Shown here: piece after piece, positions 52,301 to 64,000 of the stretch
How the letters are laid out: each line of letters opens with the position of its first letter
Position numbering within the stretch: the first letter of the stretch is position 1
Assembly: GCF_021917145.1 (NCBI RefSeq)
Contig: NC_061063.1
Coordinates: forward strand, 8,007,376-8,071,375
DNA length: 64,000 bases
DNA from: Hypomesus transpacificus
Taxonomy: Eukaryota > Chordata > Actinopteri > Osmeriformes > Osmeridae
Reading direction: 5' to 3'
Translations under genes and position numbers: made by a program
The notes under the pieces: generated by a model
What the model was told of the DNA's origin: nothing
Databases searched by the model: none
The model's input: the letters and a program-made list of their open reading frames with translations, nothing else

Positions 52301-53696
52301 GTGTTTATGTGGACGAATAATCATGTCTGTATGCATACAAGTGTGTGTCTGTGTGTGTTGTACCTGAGACAAGGGGCACTCCTTGGCCAGTGAACTCTGG
52401 TTCATGTCCTTTAGCAGTTCCCTCAGGGCGTTCCTGACTGTGGAGTGACTCCACTGCTCTGGGGGCAAGTCCTCAAGACGGGGGCAGCTCGAGAGAGGGA
52501 GGGGGAAGAGAGCACGAGAAAGAGAGGGGGAGGGGGAGGGGGAGGGGGAGGGGGAGGGGGAGGGGGAGGGGGAGGAGAGGGAGAGGGAGAGGGAGAGGGA
52601 GAGGGAGAGGGAGAGGGAGAGGGAGAGGGAGAGGGAGAGGGAGAGGGAGAGGGAGAGGGAGAGGGAGAGATGGTTGATTGTTGTAGTTTAGAAATGGAAC
52701 TAGACAGAGACAAGATCAATCGAGAGAGTCCTTCCAAGACTAGGTGTGCCCCTGCTCCTCATTCTGTACTCAGCCGGCCTCTCTGGTGGGCCTGGGCTGG
52801 GAGGTACCTGTGTAGCTGGATCTTGAGGGTGATGACATGGTAGACATCCTGCAGCATGTCGGCCACGGTGGCATCTGGAGCATCTGTCACACAGCACAGA
52901 GGGACAGGGTTCCACCTGCCTACCTGGATCAGACCTGCAGCACACACACACACACATGTTCAATACCCATACCAACACTAGTAAGGATCTGATCTGGGTC
53001 TGATCCTACCGGTGGAGGAATCATGAGGATGAGCCCTGCAGTGCAACTATCACACACACACAAACACACACACACGCACTGGTGGAAGATCCAATTCTGT
53101 ATGTTTGTGCACACACCAAGCTACCTTTAGCCTGCGCTGCTGAGCTGTGGGAGTAACCCAGTGACAGTAGAGCCATTTCGATGAGCTGGTTGAACAGCAG
53201 CTCTCTCCTGACCAGCACAAACTCAGCATGCTCCTCTTTCCTCCCTCCCTCGGGCGGGCTCTCCTTGTGCTCCACCACACAGAACACAGGCAGCAGGCTC
53301 CCTGGGATGAATGACACACAGCACAGCCAATCACATAACACAAACACTTGTAGGGAGAGAAAAGTTGGCAAAGGCAGACTTGGATGTGTCTCTTTGCCTA
53401 TTTTCATATTGTGGGGGAAAATACAGTTAAAATGGAAATGATGTAAAGTCACTATTGGTTTTTCTCCAACTTTTTTCACCTTCCTTGTGCCAGCTCCTGG
53501 ATTGCAATCCTGGGGTGTTGATGTTGGTGGTCAGGCTGGGGGCTTTGGCCCCTGGGCTGCCAAGCCGTGTCCTCCCCTGTGGTGTGGTCCCTCCTCCATT
53601 CAGATCCAGACGGGACAGTTTAGCAGGAGGGGGCCGGGGGTCTCCATAGGGGTTACAACCCTCTGGCAGCTGAGCTTTATCAGTCTGGGGGTTCAT
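46397..53696 (-). CDS. satb1: SATB1 chromatin organiser (one-base frame break)
   Basis: A nuclear factor that binds base-unpairing AT-rich DNA and folds chromatin loops. Exons: 53480-53696, 53125-53301, 52808-52934, 52364-52487, 51245-51356, 50523-51038, 49317-49511, 48646-48795, 47404-47601, 46397-47218. Order: N-terminus with [12 protein letters not shown]; ubiquitin-like oligomerisation domain (exons 1-3, [10 protein letters not shown]); CUT-like domain (exons 4-5); Gln-rich linker; CUT1 (exons 6-7, [16 protein letters not shown]); CUT2 (exons 8-9); homeodomain (exon 10). Exon 6 is 516 nt, but its phases require 515: the frame changes at a C7 run (plus-strand G7, 50644-50650). Counting one base fewer gives 878 residues (human 763). 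Exon 10 carries a long charged Gly/Arg/Glu insert and a diverged homeodomain (FFHSQN). MEID at the exon 5/6 join corresponds to the human caspase site VEMD; the C-terminus has a SUMO-type LKQE. Confidence 0.93.
48858..48972. repeat. (AT)n then (GA)n compound microsatellite
   Basis: A TATATA run of about 16 bp followed by GA/GACA repeats, in the satb1 intron upstream (gene sense) of exon 48646-48795. A second TATATA/TGTGTG run lies at about 48600-48630 just after that exon. Confidence 0.9.
49134..49299. repeat. Long (CT)n microsatellite in satb1 intron
   Basis: About 165 bp of CT repeat with a few TTTC and CAC interruptions. On the satb1 strand it is a GA tract starting roughly 17 nt after the donor of exon 49317-49511. 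Confidence 0.95.
52524..52671. repeat. (GGGGGA)n-(GGGAGA)n hexamer array
   Basis: About eight GGGGGA units followed by about 17 GGGAGA-type units on the plus strand. In satb1 sense it is an all-pyrimidine C-rich tract ending about 35 nt before the acceptor ctctctctcgag|CTGCC of exon 52364-52487. It yields false glycine/glutamate and proline/serine open frames. Confidence 0.95.
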
Positions 53697-53733
53697 CTGG
53701 AATCCCCTCTAACACCTCAGCTCACTCACACAC
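53697..53733 (-). other. satb1: satb1 5' UTR portion of ATG exon
   Basis: Upstream of the ATG (53694-53696), a strong acceptor (ggtcttcttccag|GTGTGTG) at 53733/53734 begins the ATG exon, giving 37 untranslated bases. Another AG directly abuts the ATG and could be an alternative acceptor. Confidence 0.6.
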
Positions 53734-54078
53734 CTGGAAGAAGACCGAAACCTACACCTCAACCACAATAGGAAGAAAATCGTATTCCAATGAAAATTTC
53801 AGTTTATATTTTGATGCTTTAGTTCTCACTTTAAAAAAAGAAAAGTAACGTCGACATAACGCAAGCAGAAAAATAATGAAAGCAAACACGAAAAATAAAA
53901 CGCCATCCGCAATGACGCGCGGTTGTCTTAGGTGATAGGCTAATCAAGTTTTCTGAGATCAATTTAACGCAAGCAAAATAGACTATCGCATTATGAACTA
54001 GAGTTGAGAAATCTGATGTGCATAAACAAACGTAGAAGAAGACGTAGTGGCGTAGCATTGGAACTGAAAACGACAACA

Positions 54079-54252
54079 ATGCTTAGCGTACCCTCCGAAC
54101 AATCCTCAGCCGCAACCGGTGCATCCACAGTCGAAGAGTCGGACTCTCAACGTATAAAGTATGTGAAACTTGTGACACAAAAACTGTGGTTACTCCGAGA
54201 AGTAGACTCGCTGGAAAACGCTTATCGTATGAACGCCCGTCCAGATGTATAA
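54079..54252 (+). CDS. Small unidentified ORF in a CpG-containing segment
   Basis: A 57-codon frame starting MLSVPSEQSSAATG in a reasonable Kozak context (ACAACAATGC). An upstream in-frame ATG at 54004 extends it to 82. The C-terminal half (YVKLVTQKLWLLREVDSLEN) looks like a short amphipathic helix. CG dinucleotides are more frequent than in the surroundings, and a donor-like ATGG|gtaagc follows the stop. It lies antisense in the satb1 5' intron, where an alternative satb1 promoter could also lie. I do not recognise the family; it may be chance. Confidence 0.25.
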   Translation: MLSVPSEQSSAATGASTVEESDSQRIKYVKLVTQKLWLLREVDSLENAYRMNARPDV

Positions 54253-54599
54253 ATGGGTAAGCCTCACTTCATCTCCCCTCTTAAATCTCTCGCGAACTGT
54301 GCCTTGTAACCTTCTGTTTCACGGGCTGCTATCAGCTGCGTACTATCTTGTCCCGCTTTTGCTGGTGCCACCGGCTGCGCGCTTTATACTCCGTCCTCAG
54401 TCCAAGCCAGACGGGTCCACTGGGACTTAAATGCAGCTACTGTGACATTCACACTTCAGTAGCTTCTTTCCTGCCTGTGTGTGGTAGCAGATGATAGACG
54501 ATACACAGTGAAACTGGTGAGCAAGAACTGGTGTACCAGTCATCGGCGAAAAGGCAATGGGTTGCAATATGCATCGCGCATGAAAGAAAGAGCAAGAGA

Positions 54600-54604
54600 G
54601 CGAG

Positions 54605-54649
<45 letters not shown>

Positions 54650-54700
54650 AAGAGAGAGAGAGCAAGAGCGAAAGCGAGAGATAGAGAGAGAGAGATAGAG
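54600..54700. repeat. (GA)n microsatellite
   Basis: GA repeat with GAGC interruptions, within the satb1 5' intron. Confidence 0.9.
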
Positions 54701-55492
54701 AAAGAGACGCGGGGCGGTTGTAAAATGGATTTTATATGAACGGATATCATGATTTCCTGCGTAAGAAATGGTCAATGATTGCCATGTTTGCAGCCTTTGT
54801 CTATTATGCTGTTACAGGCTATTCTCTGGCAATAAATTTACTTTGTAAAAGTAGCCTACCCCTATATGCCGTTGTCAATCAACACCTTATGGATAGCCTA
54901 GGTTACTCAACCTTATCTTGCGCACTTTCATACTTGATTAAAACACTCCTGCGCCCTCGCGCGCATACACACGCGCGCATAACCCATAAACACAAACCCA
55001 GCTGCATTAGCATATGGTGTAGTAATGAATTCACCAGTGTGCTCTGATAAGTGTATTAAATGTGACAATCGCGCATAAATGTATTTTTTATTTGCTGCTA
55101 CATGCTGTGCGTGCAAGCTTTTGACATCATGATCTTACAGTAGGCTAGCTATCTTTATGGAAATGTTTTCTGAAAGTAATTTCCATACATCGAACTATAT
55201 TTAGCGTTAATCAAAATCATCTCAAATGTAGAACATTTTCACTAGGCCTATAGGTATGTTTAGTCCGCCATGGTGTAAAGTAGATAAAGCAATTCCCAAA
55301 TACAATGTAAAACTATTTTCTAAGATCAGTAGGAGTGACATTTCAAACAGACAAAAATTTATGGAATGCAATAGCAGCTCCAAAACTTTAAACTTAGGCG
55401 ACGTCATTCTCATCTTCAAATACAGTAACTTAGAGGTACAAAGGGGTAGGCTTTAACAGCTTGAAATTACATTTAAAATAGTTCAAACTTAC

Positions 55493-55530
55493 CTTGGACT
55501 AGTTGGGACTCTGAAGAATTGTCTAGTCCA
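55493..55530 (-). other. satb1: Possible satb1 5' UTR exon
   Basis: A 38-nt minus-strand unit bounded by acceptor tttattttctcag|TGGAC (55530/55531) and consensus donor TCCAAG|gtaagt (55493/55492). It contains no ATG. Because it is internal, the satb1 transcription start must lie further right, between here and kcnh8. Confidence 0.55.
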
Positions 55531-55721
55531 CTGAGAAAATAAATGTTCTCCATCAGTCTAACATTTGATAAAAACGGTGTTCCCTCCAGAATTATAATTT
55601 AGTGATTTTCAGAGTGGTGAGTGTGGTCCAAATGAAGGATAGGCTCTGCCTAGGTGGGAGTAAGATGATTATACCTTCAATACAAAGGGGTGGAGTGTGT
55701 GTTGATGTTTGTGTGTATGTT

Positions 55722-55723
<2 letters not shown>

Positions 55724-55770
<47 letters not shown>

Positions 55771-55787
55771 TATAGAGAGAGAGAGAC

Positions 55788-55818
<31 letters not shown>
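55724..55818. repeat. (TG)n-(GA)n compound microsatellite
   Basis: TG run at 55724-55758 followed directly by GA/GACA repeats to about 55818. Confidence 0.9.
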
Positions 55819-55819
<1 letters not shown>

Positions 55820-56394
55820 GAAAGATAGAGCTAGATAGATAGAAGGGAGAGGGGGGGGGGGAGAGAGTGAGAGTGATATAGAAAGGAGAGGTAGAGAGAG
55901 AGGGAAAGGGGGGGAGGAAGAGATCCTCTACCCTTGCCTAATTAGACAAATCGAATTAGCTATCTCCCCAGCCAGAGCGTGTCATGCCTGGTTAAACATC
56001 ATTCATGATGACTAAGTAAAAGAAAGAGTTGTCACTCAGTGTGTGTGTGTGTGTGTTGTGTTTTGTTCATCTGCCTTTTGTATACCTATCTCTCCCAGTT
56101 TTTCTCGATCTTTCTAACTCGCTGCAGTTTGCTATACGGTATCTCATCTATGAAGCTTGTAAATGATAGTTAAGACTGTTACATGCTCACAGAGCATGCT
56201 AAGCGGTTAACACAGCTCTCTCAATCTCAGGCTCATCCCTGGGGAATCCCCGGCTGTCACAGAGTGCTGTATCTCCTCAAATCAGGTTAGCGTTCACTTC
56301 ACATCCTTTGCCACGCATATGAAATCATAATTACATGGTTGTTATATGGTTTTACCCCACCCATTCTTTTCGGCGGGTTGCATGTTGGATGGTT

Positions 56395-56800
56395 TAGATG
56401 AACTGGTCACTTTACATTGTTACATTGATACATTTCTCTCTAGTCACTTTACACACTGTCACTTTCAGCTCAATATTGCACTATTGTACTAACTGTACCC
56501 CACTTGTCTTAGGTTAGTATAGGTCTTGACTTAGGTTAGTATAGGTCTATAAGGTTAGTATAGGTCATTATAATGTTTTAGAGGTCTAGTATATTGTATA
56601 TTGCATACTATTATGTTTATTAGGACGTTTATTATTATTATTTAAATTTAATTTTAGCTTATCATAGATGTAATCTATGTTCTTAGTACTTATATGTTAT
56701 GCCAGGTTGCTTGCGTTGTCTTGTCCCAAGATTTTTAGTGCCCAGTCTGACCCTGTGTTGTTCTGTGCACCTGACAATAAAAACTTGAAACTTGATACAA
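56395..56800 (+). mobile_element. Possible non-LTR retrotransposon 3' remnant
   Basis: The segment ends in GCACCTGACAATAAAAACTT followed by GAAACTTGA-type units, a tail style I associate with fish interspersed repeats. It contains three TTAGGTTAGTATAGGTCT-like tandem words near 56510-56570. No reverse transcriptase frame is present. Family not determined. Confidence 0.35.
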
Positions 56801-56987
56801 ACTGTGAACACACAGGACCCTATTCCACTCCTCCCCCTGTCACAAAGACACACATGCACATATGCCAACACACACACACACAAACACTAAAGGATGCACA
56901 GACACGCCATCATTAGTGTCACCCGCTCCATACACACACATAATATACTCACAACTCTTCACAACAAACGCGCACACAGAAATGCAC

Positions 56988-57005
56988 GCACACACACACA
57001 CACAT

Positions 57006-57040
<35 letters not shown>

Positions 57041-57050
57041 CACACACAGG
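56988..57050. repeat. (CA)n microsatellite
   Basis: CA run with single-base interruptions; read on the minus strand it gives a false VCVCVC frame. Confidence 0.9.
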
Positions 57051-58076
57051 CATACACAAACAAAGCAGAAGGCTATAATGTGTCTTGTCAAGACTCCAAT
57101 CTTAATCATCTTCACCCAGAAACCTTGAAGCAATACGGGACAGGATTGGATGTCTATACAATAACCTTATCACTTACATTGTGCCTGGGATACACTGAAG
57201 ACTGCAGCCCATGCTCGGGTTACTGCTGATAGGGGTGTGGACGAGTTCCTTGGGCTGATTGTGGTTGATCTTCCAGGTATCAGGTACTGGATAAGCTGGA
57301 ACACGCCTCCAGGTGGAGTTGGATGGCCTACTAAACAATGACTCCTCAATAGATTTGATTCATAAGGGCCCAAGCTTCTGACCTCTTAGATAGAGGTTCA
57401 AATTGTAGACTCAAGGTTCTCCAGATTTCAAGGAAGATTCGCCTGATTGTTCGCTGTGTTGACTCACAGGGATGGGTTCAGGATGAGTGGCACACAATGC
57501 AACATGTCCTTGAAGTGCTTGGGAATGACACTTCTTTCTTGAACATGTTTTTATTTGTGGGGGAGAGTTCTAACATAGAGAGATATTGTGTAGCAATGTT
57601 TTTGTGTGAATTCTCTGAAAATGTCGAGGTTTTTATTGGTGTAAGAAGTTGGCCTTGGTGAGTGTGTGTGTGTATCTGTGCTAGTTCCATGGCTGTTGGC
57701 AGGCTTGGCTGCAGTATGTGGGTAGAGTGCCCATCAGTGCCCCCGGAGGACCATGCCCACATACTACATGGCACTATAGGGGGTGATAGAAGTGCTTTGT
57801 TACCATGGCTATGGAGCCCTGGCACATTTCACTGTCGTTAACATGGCATGGTTATTTAGACCTAATCTCTGCCGGGCTAGGTCTGAGGCCTGCCCAGGAT
57901 TTGTAATCCAGGTAAGGTTTTGATGAGCTTCACAGCATATTCAAGACTGTGTCTTTGTGTACACGCTATACCTTACTGCTTTTGGTTTTGTGCAAATTGA
58001 TTAAATATTGATAAAGGACAAGGAGTCATTCTAAGGTTGGCTCTGTAGTTGAAACTGATAATCACAGTTGCATGTG

Positions 58077-58222
<146 letters not shown>

Positions 58223-58999
58223 CTTGTGTTCAGAGCAGTGGTTTGGCTTACAGTAAATCATGCGTTAAAAGTCGAATTACCCAGGTGAAGCATCACTGTG
58301 TGTTTGTTGTCTGGTTTTTATTGAGTTATCTGGCACTTTATTTAAAGTGCCTCTCTGTCGGTATCACAGTGACACTCCGGAGGCTGGGATGATCCAGGTG
58401 TGTGTGTGTGTGTCTGCGTTTGTGTGTCTAAAACCATTGAGGCAAGACATTAGTCAAGATTCATGATTGTTGTTAACCTTAAAGCCACGTGACGTTTTTC
58501 ATGACATTACTGCATTCTCAAACAAGTAGTTTGTATCCACTGCATATTCAGGTTTTTTATTCATGGTTTTATTTTGTAACGAGCTTGTGGCCAAAATTCT
58601 TTGTTCACACAATAGCCCTGTTCTCGTCTCATTGATGAAACCCATTTTTTTTTTGCAAAACTGTATTTCACTTGAGGGCGCTGTTGTGCTGTACAAAACT
58701 GTGGTAGTTCACTGCCCGTGATACCTGTACACTGTACACCATTAGAACGCCCCATAACTGCTTGTCTTTATGTCCTCATCCAGCTGGTGGCGGCAAAGTG
58801 TTGTGAAACCCCTGTCCCGTTGCCTAGAGACAGCTGGCTGTGCGCCAGACAGGTGTCTGCAGAAAGAGGGCAGCTCTGACGAGATGTATAGCAGCTTTTG
58901 AGGGATTTCCAAAGAAAAACTATGATCACCCCACATCTCTACGAAATCGAACTAAAGTACACCAAAATCATGCGTATGAGTGTGTGTGTGTGTATGTGT

Positions 59000-59003
59000 G
59001 CAT

Positions 59004-59041
<38 letters not shown>
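59000..59041. repeat. (TG)n microsatellite
   Basis: TG dinucleotide run of about 20 units. Confidence 0.9.
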
Positions 59042-59047
<6 letters not shown>

Positions 59048-59739
59048 GAAAGTGTGCCTTGCTGTCTGTCAACGACGCATAGCCTATCATCTATCAAGAA
59101 GGGGTAGGCCTAGATGATCCATCTAATCCTGCTTCTTGTACCCGAGAAAGACGTCGATATATTGAGTGATAGCGACTCTGCTTTTGTGTTATTGTTAGAG
59201 GCTTTGCGGCGTCCTCGCACAGGCCAGGATTTTGATTAAAAAAGATCAGGTCTGGTTCAAATGGCCATTCCTTGTTGATTTGGAACAAGGTCAAAAGTTC
59301 ACAGTCTGAATCTCAGCCACAGAGAAAACTAAGGGAATTGCACCAGTGAAGGAAACGATTTTTAAACTCCGTTCTATATAGAACTATTTGTATCAACTGG
59401 AGAGCCTTCTAAACGAAGGCTCCAGGTCCATAAGATTCAATTTTAAGTAAAAAAATTAAAACATATACGTATCCAAAACGTAAAGTTTATATCTGTAAAC
59501 TTTTTTTAATTTTTATTCATAATTGTTTGATGCATAGATAAATAAATCATTAAAAAAACTTATTGCATCATTACAATTCAATAAGTATTCACATTTGTTC
59601 TAATTAATCGTGCATCTTCTCGTCTGCCTGGAAGTAGGCTACATGAACGATGAGCATCGTTTTTTTTATCAAAACGATTGATGCCTTTGGGAAATGATGA
59701 TCATTGAATCCAACGACCTAATAATAACAATGTTGACAG

Positions 59740-64000
<4,261 letters not shown>

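Noticed and set aside
52423..52843. Gly/Glu and Pro/Ser open frames around the hexamer array
   Set aside because: Produced by the GGGGGA/GGGAGA repeat in a satb1 intron; the real exons flank it in another arrangement.

Overview
The window is vertebrate nuclear DNA, most likely from a ray-finned fish. Genes are split into many short exons with GT-AG introns, introns are compact, and simple repeats are abundant. The reconstructed proteins read as fish orthologues; Dazl in particular resembles the zebrafish form. No bacterial, viral, CRISPR, tRNA or rRNA feature is evident. I cannot name the species.

Six protein-coding genes could be built exon by exon with consistent reading phase. From left to right they are rftn1 (minus, first coding exon only), dazl (minus, complete), plcl2 (plus, complete, 12 coding exons), tbc1d5 (minus, complete, 20 coding exons), satb1 (minus, complete, 10 coding exons) and kcnh8 (plus, first coding exon only). 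The order and strands match human 3p24 as I know it (RFTN1, DAZL, PLCL2, TBC1D5, SATB1, KCNH8), so this is an old syntenic block. Products cover raft scaffolding, germ-cell translation control, an inactive PLC-like scaffold, a Rab7 GAP of the retromer pathway, a chromatin organiser and an Elk-type potassium channel. They are neighbours by descent, not a functional operon.

Layout: 1-7400 is rftn1 5' end and introns; 8220-12389 dazl; 12390-14853 a divergent intergenic region; 14854-30905 plcl2; 30895-43400 tbc1d5, convergent with plcl2 so that poly(A) signals nearly touch; 45105-55530 satb1; 55531-60031 satb1/kcnh8 upstream sequence; 60032-64000 start of kcnh8.

The points most worth a second look are an in-frame TGA near the end of dazl before a conserved motif; a one-base frame break in a G7/C7 run inside satb1 exon 6; a satb1 homeodomain lacking the invariant Asn51 and Arg53; a perfect 112-bp CT/AG palindrome in a tbc1d5 intron; a G-rich hexamer array abutting a satb1 3' splice site; and a MITE-like element in the satb1 3' UTR carrying a poly(A) signal. 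I found no clearly new biological system; the region is mostly an ordinary conserved gene block.
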